From: Eubacteriales bacterium
Lineage (GTDB): Bacteria > Bacillota > Clostridia > Oscillospirales > Oscillospiraceae
Direction of reading: 5' to 3'
Length of the DNA: 64,000 nt
NCBI GenBank assembly: GCA_030536515.1
Contig: JAUNPV010000002.1
Location: forward strand, 186,001-250,000
Below the pieces are notes generated by a model that did not search any database, was not told where the DNA came from, and worked only from the letters and a program-made list of their open reading frames with translations. Positions 20,759 to 28,405 of the stretch are shown in pieces (the stretch's first letter is position 1; each line of letters begins with the position of its first letter). The translations under genes were made by a program, and so were the position numbers.

Positions 20759-21985
20759 CTATTTGACTGTGAACACCGCCGTAACGGTCAAGCTGCGGCC
20801 GTCCGGGGATTCGGCGTAGATGCTGCCTTTATGAGCCTCCACAATGGCCTTGGCGATGGACAGGCCGATGCCGTAGCCCCCGGTTTGGGAGTTGCGGGAT
20901 TTGTCCCCCCGGTAGAAGCGGTCAAACAGGTGGCGCAGGTCCTCCTTTTCCATGCCGGCGCAGGTGTTATGCACCGTCAGCATCAAGAAGCGTTCCTCCC
21001 GGCAAAGGGTCACGGAAATGCTTCCTCTTTCGTCCGAATATTTCAGTGCGTTGTCCAGCAATATCGTCACCAGCTGGCGGATGGCCTTTTCATCGCCGCA
21101 GCAGGAAAGCAGCGGCGTCACCTGAACCGTCAGGGACTTCTCCTGCATCCGGGCCGGGGCATCAAAGGACTGGGCGGTCTCCGCCACCACGTCGGAAATG
21201 GGAAAGTCCAGCATCTGGAAGCGGTTTTCGTCCTCCTCCATCCGGGACAGGAACACCAGCTCCTGAATCAGCCCCGCCAGCCGGTCGGTCTGCTTCTGGA
21301 TGTCCTGGAGCCATTCGTTTTCCGCCAAATCCATTTGCAGGATGTCCACGTCGGCGTTGATGACCGTCAGGGGTGTCTTCAAATCATGGCTGGCGTTGGT
21401 GATGAACTGCTTCTGCTTTTCGTTGCTTTCCGCAATGGGCCGGACCACCCGGGCCGACAGAACCACCAGCAGCAGGGAAACCGCCAGGAAGCCCGCCAGG
21501 GAGATGCCTGCGCTGATGACCAGGAAATGCTGAACCGACCCCAGCTGCCGTCCACGGTCCAGGAACACAATCATGCCCCCCTCACCGTTTTCTCTGACGG
21601 CATAGCGGTAATCGCCAAGAAAGCCTCTGGTTTTGCCTGAGGCCATGACCTGCCGGGCATAGGCGGCGGCATCCTCCTGGCTGACGGCGGCAATTTTCCC
21701 GGTGTCCGCCAGCTCCACCTCCCCCGCCGGGTTCAGCCGGACGGTGAAAAACCGGGTCTCAAAGGGCAGCTCCGGGGAGTCCTGGCGGTCAAAGCGCCTG
21801 CTGTCCGGCTTGGACTTTTCCGGGAACGTGCCGTCGTTGGACAATAGATACTCCAGCATACTGTCCGCAGAGGAAACGACGTGGCGGTAGTTCAGCAGAT
21901 TCACCGTTCCCATAATGACGGACAGCACCAGCAGCACCAGCCCCATGGCCAGCACAATGAATTTGATTCTCAGCTTCTGAATCAT
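20759..21985 (-). CDS. Sensor histidine kinase HK1
   Basis: Membrane sensor kinase paired with RR1, about 408 residues. Two membrane helices (about 8-30 and 150-172 region) enclose a short extracytoplasmic sensor. Then comes a HisKA dimerisation domain with the phospho-acceptor His in FITNASHDLKTPLTVIN and a HATPase domain with N box (LLDNALKYS) and G boxes (GGYGIGLSIAK). The start is the ATG at 21985, which overlaps the RR1 stop as ATGA; an open stretch upstream belongs to RR1 in another frame. The ligand is unknown. Neighbouring boxes suggest it governs the murein hydrolase and the efflux operon, hence envelope stress. Confidence 0.92.
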   Translation of the reverse strand: MIQKLRIKFIVLAMGLVLLVLSVIMGTVNLLNYRHVVSSADSMLEYLLSNDGTFPEKSKPDSRRFDRQDSPELPFETRFFTVRLNPAGEVELADTGKIAAVSQEDAAAYARQVMASGKTRGFLGDYRYAVRENGEGGMIVFLDRGRQLGSVQHFLVISAGISLAGFLAVSLLLVVLSARVVRPIAESNEKQKQFITNASHDLKTPLTVINADVDILQMDLAENEWLQDIQKQTDRLAGLIQELVFLSRMEEDENRFQMLDFPISDVVAETAQSFDAPARMQEKSLTVQVTPLLSCCGDEKAIRQLVTILLDNALKYSDERGSISVTLCREERFLMLTVHNTCAGMEKEDLRHLFDRFYRGDKSRNSQTGGYGIGLSIAKAIVEAHKGSIYAESPDGRSLTVTAVFTVK

Positions 21986-22656
21986 GGCAGCTCCTCCAGC
22001 ACATACCCGGCGTTTCGCTGGGCCCGAATCTGCACGTCGGCGTGTAATGCCGCCAGCTTCTTCCTTAAATAGGAGATGTACACCCACACCACGTTGATCT
22101 CCACCTCGCTGTCATAGCCCCAGATTTTCTCCAGGAACCGCTCGGCGGTGAGCATACAGTTGTGGTTCAGCATCAGCATTTCCATCATCTGAAATTCCTT
22201 GTTGGCCAGTCGGAAGCTGCCGGCGGGAGAGGAAAGCTCGAAGGTGGCCCGGTCCAGGGTGATGTTCCCCAGGTGGAGCTTGGCATCCATCTGCTCATTC
22301 TGCCCACGGGTCATGGCCCGGATTCTTGCCAGCAGCTCCTTTGTGTGAAAGGGCTTGGTCAGATAGTCGTTGGCCCCGCTGTCCAGCCCCAGCACCTTGT
22401 CGTCCACCTCGGATTTGGCGGTGAGCATCAGCACGGGAACGGTGTTTCCCTGGGCCCTGATGGTCTTCAAAACGGAAATCCCGTCCAGCTTCGGCATCAT
22501 CACATCCAGAATGACCCCGTCATAGCTGCCGCTTTCCAGATAGGCCAGGGCCTCCTCGCCGTTGTAGACGGCATCGGCGGAGTAGTTGTTTTTTTGCAGG
22601 ATGGCAATGATTGCTTTTGATAAGGATTTTTCATCCTCTGCAAGGAGCAGTCTCAT
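21982..22656 (-). CDS. OmpR-family response regulator RR1
   Basis: Response regulator, 224 residues. Receiver domain 1-115 with acidic pocket AEDE, phosphorylation site Asp51 (YDGVILDVMMPKLDG) and the conserved Lys in LTKPFH. C-terminal winged helix (about 130-222) with VVWVYISYLRKKL as recognition region. A box of the OmpR type overlaps its own promoter (22690-22721). Boxes of the same layout lie in front of the M23 gene and the alarmone synthetase operon, so autoregulation plus control of these two is the simplest reading. Confidence 0.93.
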   Translation of the reverse strand: MRLLLAEDEKSLSKAIIAILQKNNYSADAVYNGEEALAYLESGSYDGVILDVMMPKLDGISVLKTIRAQGNTVPVLMLTAKSEVDDKVLGLDSGANDYLTKPFHTKELLARIRAMTRGQNEQMDAKLHLGNITLDRATFELSSPAGSFRLANKEFQMMEMLMLNHNCMLTAERFLEKIWGYDSEVEINVVWVYISYLRKKLAALHADVQIRAQRNAGYVLEELP

Positions 22657-22689
22657 GGAATTCGCCTGCCTTTTCTTTGGATTGCCTCT

Positions 22690-22721
22690 ATCATATCACA
22701 GAAACTTTAAGCGGGGTTAAA
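22690..22721 (-). promoter_or_regulatory. OmpR-type activator box and -10 of RR1/HK1
   Basis: Minus strand: TTTAA (22717-22721) and TTAAA (22706-22710) 11 bp apart, 10 bp, TATGAT (22690-22695). The first half, TTTAAC-CCCGC-TTA, matches the 19.08-kb box almost base for base. The start codon is 34 bp downstream. Confidence 0.7.
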
Positions 22722-22830
22722 AATTTTTGAACGCCGCCGGAAAAATCAGCTGTGCCGCACCGTAAGCCCCCGCTTGCCCGGGCAGCCGTACCACTTACCG
22801 CCTTATTTTGGCAGGTTGCCCTGCCGGGTA

Positions 22831-22858
22831 TTTACATCAATCTTTTTTCTGCTATGCT
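22831..22858 (+). promoter_or_regulatory. Possible promoter of the gene remnant
   Basis: TTTACA, 16 bp, TATGCT on the plus strand, about 110 bp ahead of the remnant ORF. In the 22722-22968 interval I otherwise see only a short GC-rich hairpin near 22811 and a copy of the AT-rich motif at 22889-22908. Confidence 0.35.
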
Positions 22859-22968
22859 GGGCCCAGGGAGGTGGGAAGCATGAAGATAACCATTTCTTCA
22901 TAAAAATCTTTCAGATGTTTGTAATAGAGCTTGCACGGCTGCTTCTGCGGTAAAGGAGAAGGTGTGAT

Positions 22969-23206
22969 ATGGAACAAACAGCAAACCCGCCATGGGCGCA
23001 GAAAATGCAGATTGGAGACAGCATTCCTTTCGGCGCATACACATGGCGGGTTCTTGATATTCAAACTGGGGCGGCGCTGATTCTCACGGAGGATAGGCAT
23101 ACGGGGAAACAATGGGCAAAAATGCAATCTCAGCGGTGTCTACCACCCGGTCAATCACGATGTGAAAGGCGGCGTGCGCCCGGTTCTGTGGCTGAGCCTG
23201 CTGTGA
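22969..23206 (+). pseudogene. Remnant of a small DUF6273-like protein
   Basis: The ATG at 22969 follows AAAGGAGAAGGTGTGAT. The first 45 codons read like the start of a DUF6273-type module (GDSIPFGAYTWRVLDIQTG, then ALILTEDRHTG). The middle of the domain is absent. The typical C-terminal end GGVRPVLWLSLL reappears in a second frame and stops at 23206. The module therefore looks internally deleted and frameshifted. Its 3' end overlaps the MATE gene on the opposite strand. The family call rests on remembered motifs and is tentative; it could instead be an unrelated short ORF. Confidence 0.5.
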
Positions 23207-24557
23207 CCGGAGGATTTACCTTCATCTCCCCCAGCACCTTCAATTGAATGGGAACGGCGCAGATCAGCGTCAGCACATCACTGACGGCCTGGGTCATCTG
23301 CAGGCCCAGCAGGCCAAAGGCAGACGTCAGGACCCACACCAGCGGGATAAAGAAAATTCCCTGTCTGGCCATGGCCAGGAAGGTAGCGGGGACGGTCCGG
23401 CCGATGGTCTGGCACATCATGTTGCTCATCACAATCCAGCTCTGGAACACAAAGGTCACACATTGCAGCCGCAGGGCCGTCGCGCCGATGGCGATGACCT
23501 GGGGGTCGTCCCGGAACAGGGACACCAGCCCGGGGGCAAAGGCAAAGCCAAGGACACTGACCGCCAGAAGGAGCACCGTGGAGCTCTTAACGCAGAACCA
23601 GAAGCCCTGCTTGACCCGGTCATAGAGCTTTGCCCCGTAATTGAAGCCGCACACCGGCTGGAAGCCCTGACCGAAGCCAATCATGGCGGAGGCTCCGAAC
23701 ATCATAATCCGCTGGACAATGCCCATGGCCGCAATGGCGGCATCCCCGTAGGGACGGGCCACCTGGTTGAGGCAGATGGTGGCAACACTGGCCAGGCCCT
23801 GCCGGGCCAGAGAAGGAAGGCCGCCCTGGATGATGGTTCGGAAATAGAACCATTTCACCTTCACATTGGAAATGCGGATGCGCAGATTCCCGCCCCGGGT
23901 GCAGCCGATGAGCAGCAGGCAGAAGCTGACGAACTGACTGACGATGGTGGCCAGGGCCGCCCCGCTGACACCCATGTGAAAGCCGAAAATCAGCAGCGGG
24001 TCCAGGGCGATGTTCAGCACAGCGCCGCTGGTGATGCCCACCATGGCATAGGCCGCGCTGCCCTGATAGCGCAGCTGGTTATTGAGCACCAGCGACGAGG
24101 TCATCCAGGGAGCGCCCAGGAGGATGATGCGCAGATAGTCCTTTGCATACGGGAGGATTGTTTCGGTGGAGCCCAGGAAGATGGCCAGCGGCTCCAGAAA
24201 GAGCTGCCCAAGGACGCAAATCAGGCTGCCCGCTGCAATGGCATAGAAAAAGCCGGTGGCGGCCATATCCGAGGCGGCCTGATAGTTCTGCCTTCCAAGC
24301 TCCCGTGAGATGTAATTGCCGCTGCCGTGGCCAAAGAAAAACCCAACGGCCTGAATAATGGCCATCAGGGAAAAAACCACCCCCACTGCGCCGGTGGCGG
24401 AGTTGCTTTTCAGCATCCCCACGAAGAAGGTATCGGCCATGTTGTAAAAGGCCGTGACCAGCATACTGACAATGCACGGCACCGCCAGTTTCAGAATCAG
24501 CGTCTTGACCGGCGCTTCGGTCATCAAATGAAATTTCTGTTCCTGTTTGTCTTCCAT
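23151..24557 (-). CDS. MATE-family efflux transporter
   Basis: Multidrug and toxin extrusion transporter, cation/drug antiporter of the inner membrane. 468 residues with about 12 hydrophobic segments. MATE features include the N-terminal VKTLILKLAVPCIVSMLVT helix and the repeated PxLxxGFH-type loops (LLIFGFHMGVSGAALATIVSQ). The last 20 residues (GSATEPGARRLSHRD) are hydrophilic and antisense to the pseudogene's end, so the true C terminus may have been altered by a deletion that brought the two genes together. Its own promoter lies at 24607-24635. The substrate cannot be told. Confidence 0.92.
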   Translation of the reverse strand: MEDKQEQKFHLMTEAPVKTLILKLAVPCIVSMLVTAFYNMADTFFVGMLKSNSATGAVGVVFSLMAIIQAVGFFFGHGSGNYISRELGRQNYQAASDMAATGFFYAIAAGSLICVLGQLFLEPLAIFLGSTETILPYAKDYLRIILLGAPWMTSSLVLNNQLRYQGSAAYAMVGITSGAVLNIALDPLLIFGFHMGVSGAALATIVSQFVSFCLLLIGCTRGGNLRIRISNVKVKWFYFRTIIQGGLPSLARQGLASVATICLNQVARPYGDAAIAAMGIVQRIMMFGASAMIGFGQGFQPVCGFNYGAKLYDRVKQGFWFCVKSSTVLLLAVSVLGFAFAPGLVSLFRDDPQVIAIGATALRLQCVTFVFQSWIVMSNMMCQTIGRTVPATFLAMARQGIFFIPLVWVLTSAFGLLGLQMTQAVSDVLTLICAVPIQLKVLGEMKVNPPVTAGSATEPGARRLSHRD

Positions 24558-24579
24558 AATGTCTCTCTTTCTGTTTGCA

Positions 24580-24635
24580 CAGTCTTTTCCTATATTTTAT
24601 ACTTCTATTATACGCAAAAGACTGCGTAATGTAAA
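24580..24635 (-). promoter_or_regulatory. Promoter with long dyad in front of MATE gene
   Basis: Minus strand: TTTACA (24630-24635), 17 bp, TATAAT (24607-24612). Arms CAGTCTTTT (24580-24588) and AAAAGACTG (24616-24624) form a perfect 9-bp inverted repeat around the -10 and the start site. Confidence 0.65.
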
Positions 24636-24660
24636 GAGCGGATTTTGGACGAACGAATTC

Positions 24661-24697
24661 AAAAGGAGGGAAGCCGGCGTAGGTCCGGCTTCCCTCC
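24661..24697 (-). terminator. Intrinsic terminator of acyltransferase/GT8 operon
   Basis: Minus strand: 13-bp stem GGAGGGAAGCCGG / CCGGCTTCCCTCC with a 7-nt loop, followed by TTTT. It begins 4 bp past the stop of the GT8-acyltransferase fusion. Confidence 0.85.
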
Positions 24698-24700
24698 CTT

Positions 24701-26470
24701 TTAAATTGCCTCGGCGTTTTCGGTTTTGTATTGCAGGGGGATGCCGTACTCCCCTTCGTAGATGGCCTTCCACTGCTCAAAGTTCTCCGCCTTCATCTGC
24801 TCGGCGTTTTTCCTGGCCGTAAGGCCTTCCCTGGGGTATATGGGCGTTCCCACATGGACGGTGTACTCCTGGACGAAGAAGCCGTCCGGTCCCAGAATGC
24901 CGCTGTCCTTCATGGTGATGAAGCAGGGCAGCACGGGGACCATGTTTCTGGCGGCAAAGGAGAAGGCGCTGTCCTTCAGCGGCTTCGGCTTGCGGTAGTT
25001 CCACCACATACTCTGCTCCGGGTAGAACAGGATGAAGTGCCCGGCCTGCAGCAGCTCGTTGACCGCCCTGACGAACTTTTTCATGGTATTGGGGTTGGAG
25101 GACAGGGGCAGGGTGTCGCAGTTGCGCATGAGAAAGCCGTAAAAGCCCGGGAAATTCGTATAGTTGCCCTCCCGGATCACCCGGTAGAACCGCCGGGCCT
25201 TATGCCCCGAGGCCATGTAGGCCAGGTGAATGGCAAAGGAATCAAAGGCATTGAAGTGGTTGCAGGTGATGATGGCCCCGCTGTCCAGGTTTGCAAAGTT
25301 CTCCACGCCCACGATGTCCTTGATAATCAGCTGGTTGTTTTTCAGCAGGTACTTCACAAATTTCTTTGCCGCATAGAAGGCGGTCTGGGTTTTGATGGTG
25401 GCGCTCAGAGACTTGCGGACGTATTCAATCTGGTCGGGGGTCAGCACCTTGGTGGGAGGGTCCTGTTCCACATCCATGTCAAAAATGCCCAGCCGCTCCA
25501 GCTCGTCGATTTTCTCCACCACCGCCACCCGGTCCGGGGCCTGGGCCATGCGGACCCGGGCCATGTAGTGGTCGGGGCGGCTGATTTCCGCCAGGGCGGT
25601 CTGCACCAGCCGCTCTCCCCCGGCGGCATCACGTTGGCGCTGTTCATCGGTGTAGTTTTCCAGCTCCCGGCAGATGTCCTCATACACGCTGGTTTTTTCC
25701 GCATACTGCCAGAAATACCCCTTCAGGCGGCAGTCCCGGCAGTGCCAGGGCTTGGAGGCCATGATATAGTGGACAATTTTCATCTCCTCCTCCGGGCAGA
25801 TGATTTTGCCGAATATCTGGGTATTCCACCCCGGCTCCAGCCACAGCACCCGGTCCTTGCACAGCACATTCAGATAGTCCTGGTCCTGGGCAACCACGAA
25901 ATTGTAGGTGTTCAGCAGGTTCACAAATCTTCCCAGCAGCTGCTTTTCCCGGAAGGCCCGGCAGTTCAGCAGCAGAATGCCTGCGCTGAAATAGGCGTTG
26001 CGGTCAATGCCCAGGACGGTTTCCGCATAATCGCCGAACACCTTCTCCTGGATAATCACCTGGTCCTTGACGGCGCCAAGGTAGTTGTCCTTCAGGTCGT
26101 GGTCGTAAAGCTGCGAAATATCGCCCACCACGACGGTGTCGCTGTCGAGATAGACCGCCTTGTCGTACTGGGGGAACAGCTCCGGGATGAACAGGCGATA
26201 ATAGGTGGTGCTGGTAAAGTAATCCCGGGTGGGCAGCTTTTCCCGGATGGCCTCCAGCTGCTCTGTCACATCCGGGAAGGAGACGGTCACATTGGCTGCC
26301 TGCATGGACAGAAGGGCCTGCCGGTGCGCATCACTCAGGCCGGTGTTCAGAAAATAGATGTGATACTGCCTGGTTTGGTCTGCATTTTCCAGCATGGAAG
26401 TCAGAGACACAACGGCCAGCTCGGCAAAGTTATCGTCGCAGGCGTAGAAAATCGGGATGCTGTTATTCAT
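24701..26470 (-). CDS. GT8 glycosyltransferase-acyltransferase fusion
   Basis: Two enzymes in one chain of about 589 residues. N-terminal GT8 glycosyltransferase (about 4-260) with the UDP-sugar/metal DxD in YLDSDTVVVGD and the later W-[NH]-TQIFGK strand; a linker helix region (about 270-370); then a PlsC-type acyltransferase (about 375-570) with the HX4D box NHFNAFDSF and FYPEQSMW. The start is the ATG at 26470 behind AAGGAGAGTCTTGACC. It is the third gene of an operon with another acyltransferase and another GT8 enzyme. Coupled sugar and acyl transfer suggests synthesis of an acylated glycolipid or wall glycan; the product is not known. Confidence 0.85.
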   Translation of the reverse strand: MNNSIPIFYACDDNFAELAVVSLTSMLENADQTRQYHIYFLNTGLSDAHRQALLSMQAANVTVSFPDVTEQLEAIREKLPTRDYFTSTTYYRLFIPELFPQYDKAVYLDSDTVVVGDISQLYDHDLKDNYLGAVKDQVIIQEKVFGDYAETVLGIDRNAYFSAGILLLNCRAFREKQLLGRFVNLLNTYNFVVAQDQDYLNVLCKDRVLWLEPGWNTQIFGKIICPEEEMKIVHYIMASKPWHCRDCRLKGYFWQYAEKTSVYEDICRELENYTDEQRQRDAAGGERLVQTALAEISRPDHYMARVRMAQAPDRVAVVEKIDELERLGIFDMDVEQDPPTKVLTPDQIEYVRKSLSATIKTQTAFYAAKKFVKYLLKNNQLIIKDIVGVENFANLDSGAIITCNHFNAFDSFAIHLAYMASGHKARRFYRVIREGNYTNFPGFYGFLMRNCDTLPLSSNPNTMKKFVRAVNELLQAGHFILFYPEQSMWWNYRKPKPLKDSAFSFAARNMVPVLPCFITMKDSGILGPDGFFVQEYTVHVGTPIYPREGLTARKNAEQMKAENFEQWKAIYEGEYGIPLQYKTENAEAI

Positions 26471-27305
26471 GGTCAAGACTCTCCTTCTCGAATTTTTTCT
26501 TCAGATAAATGTACTCATACAGGATATCGTCAAACTGGTAATAGCGAAACACCCGGTGCACCCGGCTTACATCCCACTGCTTGATGTTGTCCGTGTGGGG
26601 ATAGGGCAGCCAGAACAGGCGCTTGGAAAAGTGGCGGACCACCGTGGTGCTGTGCAGAAATTTCTGGTCGTTGAATTTCTGGGGCAGCAGCTTTCTGGCT
26701 GTGGTGCTGCGGATAATGGCGCTCTGGTCTGCAAAAACCAGCTTTTTCGTTTTGATGAGCTGGCGGGCCTTGGCAAACAGCCCGGTCTGGCGGATTTTTT
26801 TCATGTTCAGCAGCAGGACCCCGGCGTTGACATAGCCGGGGCTGACCAGGTACTTGCCGTAGTGGTCCCGGGCGGCGGCGTATTCCACGCCTTCAATATC
26901 CTGATCGTACAGCAGCCGGATGTCCCGGTTCAGCAGGATGTCCACGTCCAGGTACAGGAGCTTCTCCGGAATCTGGGGCACCATATCCGCAAAAAGCCGA
27001 ATCAGGGTGTAGGGGGAGCAGTAGGCCTGCTCGTTGGGGCAGCGGTCAAACTCTTTCATGTACAGCGCCGTCACATCGACCTTCACCACCCGGTTTTCCG
27101 GGTGATAGTCCCAGACGACCTTCTGCAAGAAATCCGCCTGGGCATCGGTGATGGGGACATACTGCGCCTTGATGTGGGACACATCCATGGTGAACAGGTA
27201 GAAGCAGAAGGGCTCCTCGGTCCGGGTCCGCTTCAAAATAGAAAGAGCGCAGGTAAGCACACCGTCAAAAACCCGGTCATTCCCCGCAAACAGGATGTTG
27301 ATCAT
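26463..27305 (-). CDS. GT8-family glycosyltransferase
   Basis: Retaining glycosyltransferase of family 8, 280 residues, cytoplasmic. The DxD motif is in LLYLDVDILLNRDI (near residue 120) and the N-terminal strand is ILFAGNDRVFDGVLTCALSI. The ATG follows GGAGGGACTCCG and overlaps the acyltransferase end by 29 bp; its own stop overlaps the fusion gene start. Its GT8 domain is a paralogue of the one fused to an acyltransferase downstream. Acceptor and donor cannot be deduced. Confidence 0.88.
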   Translation of the reverse strand: MINILFAGNDRVFDGVLTCALSILKRTRTEEPFCFYLFTMDVSHIKAQYVPITDAQADFLQKVVWDYHPENRVVKVDVTALYMKEFDRCPNEQAYCSPYTLIRLFADMVPQIPEKLLYLDVDILLNRDIRLLYDQDIEGVEYAAARDHYGKYLVSPGYVNAGVLLLNMKKIRQTGLFAKARQLIKTKKLVFADQSAIIRSTTARKLLPQKFNDQKFLHSTTVVRHFSKRLFWLPYPHTDNIKQWDVSRVHRVFRYYQFDDILYEYIYLKKKFEKESLDHE

Positions 27306-28077
27306 CGGAGTCCCTCCTTCTGTATTCTATGACCTCCACATTGCTGCTTTTGGCCCGCTCTGCCATGGCCTCAAAAACCCGGTCCCGCAGCTCTCTTTTC
27401 CGCTGAGGCAGCGGGAGGGCTTCCTTGGGGGAAAAGGGGCCGTCGATGTAGGTGACCATCTGCACCCGCTTGCCCCTTTTTTGGTAGGTGTTGGTAAAGC
27501 AGAAGACGCTTCCGCCGTATTTGATGGGATAGCCGAAGGACTTTTCCGAAAAGGGGCGGATGCCGGTATAATAGGGCCAGATGTGGGCCTCGGGGTAGAT
27601 GCAGATGCCATGGCCCCTTTCCATATGATGCTTCACAGCGGCCACAAAATTCCGGCTTGCTGCCAGATCGTCCGGCAGCGGCAGCGCCCCCATGCTGGGG
27701 GTCACTCGGCCCAGATACGGCATGGACACATTGTTGGGGTGGACAATGACACACACGTCCCTGGGAAAGGCCAGCATGGTAGGCACAAAGGGGTCGGCCA
27801 TTGCCTGGGTGTGGTTGCCGTAGAGAAAGAAGCCCTTCTTCCCTGCCCCCTTCAGCTTTTCCCGGCCCACGATTTTGTGGTGAAATTTCAGCTTCAGATA
27901 CACCCAGCCTATGGGCATGGCCACCACCCGATACCAGAAAAAATGGGTCAGGCGCTTCCAAAGGCTTGTATGCACATAGACCCAGCTGCCGTCGATGGTC
28001 CTGGGCGTGATTTGCGCCGCCGAAAATTCATCGCTTAACGGGTCATCGTAGTAGATGACCTGTTTTTCCTTCTTCAT
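27277..28077 (-). CDS. PlsC-like (LPLAT) acyltransferase
   Basis: Lysophospholipid/glycerol-phosphate acyltransferase-like protein of about 266 residues. Motif I reads GNHTQAMADP, one residue longer than the usual HX4D, and motif III reads YPEAHIWP in place of FPEG. Such departures are seen in clostridial family members, so activity is likely but the acceptor may differ. I start at the ATG at 28077 (GGGGG-AAAATGGG spacing); an upstream in-frame ATG lacks a ribosome site. First gene of the operon whose promoter carries the RR2-type box at 28112-28144. Confidence 0.85.
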   Translation of the reverse strand: MKKEKQVIYYDDPLSDEFSAAQITPRTIDGSWVYVHTSLWKRLTHFFWYRVVAMPIGWVYLKLKFHHKIVGREKLKGAGKKGFFLYGNHTQAMADPFVPTMLAFPRDVCVIVHPNNVSMPYLGRVTPSMGALPLPDDLAASRNFVAAVKHHMERGHGICIYPEAHIWPYYTGIRPFSEKSFGYPIKYGGSVFCFTNTYQKRGKRVQMVTYIDGPFSPKEALPLPQRKRELRDRVFEAMAERAKSSNVEVIEYRRRDSDDQHPVCGE

Positions 28078-28111
28078 CCCATTTTCCCCCAGACTCTCTT
28101 TATACCTACCG

Positions 28112-28144
28112 ATTCTACTACCGGATTCTAAACTGAAACGAAAC
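28112..28144 (-). promoter_or_regulatory. OmpR-type box and -10, acyltransferase/GT8 operon
   Basis: Minus strand: the 17-mer GTTTCGTTTCAGTTTAG (28128-28144), then 10 bp, then TAGAAT (28112-28117). The identical 17-mer with the same spacing stands in front of RR2 at 30.19 kb. Its inner TTTCG and TTTAG start 11 bp apart. Confidence 0.75.
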
Positions 28145-28147
28145 AAA

Positions 28148-28390
28148 GAGGCAGCTCAGTCTGTCGAAAAACCCCTTCGGGGCTTTCCGACAGAAGGGAT
28201 GCAGCCTGCTGCGTGCATAATTTGTACGCCTATGGCGTACAAATTCCACACTTGCAGTCTGAGATGTATTTTCGTCCAGGTACACGCCCTGGACGAAAAT
28301 GATTTAGAATTTATTTGCCGCTGCGGCGGCAAACTCTGCGAGGCTTTTTCGACGCCCTGAGGCAGCTGCAATTATTTTGCAGCTGCCTCA
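28148..28390. repeat. Composite hairpin element between operons
   Basis: A 243-bp non-coding block made of hairpins in series: CCCCTTCGGGG; TTTGTACGCC-TAT-GGCGTACAAA; TTTTCGTCCAGG / CCTGGACGAAAA; TTTGCCGC-TGCG-GCGGCAAA; and a perfect 14-bp stem with TGAGGCAGCTGCAA arms at its right end (28358-28390). The outer ends share CTCAG and GTCGAAAAA in inverted orientation. It has no open frame of interest and no second copy in this window. It fills the 328-bp gap between the HK2 stop and the acyltransferase start. Confidence 0.65.
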
Positions 28391-28405
28391 TAAAAAAATA
28401 TGGAA

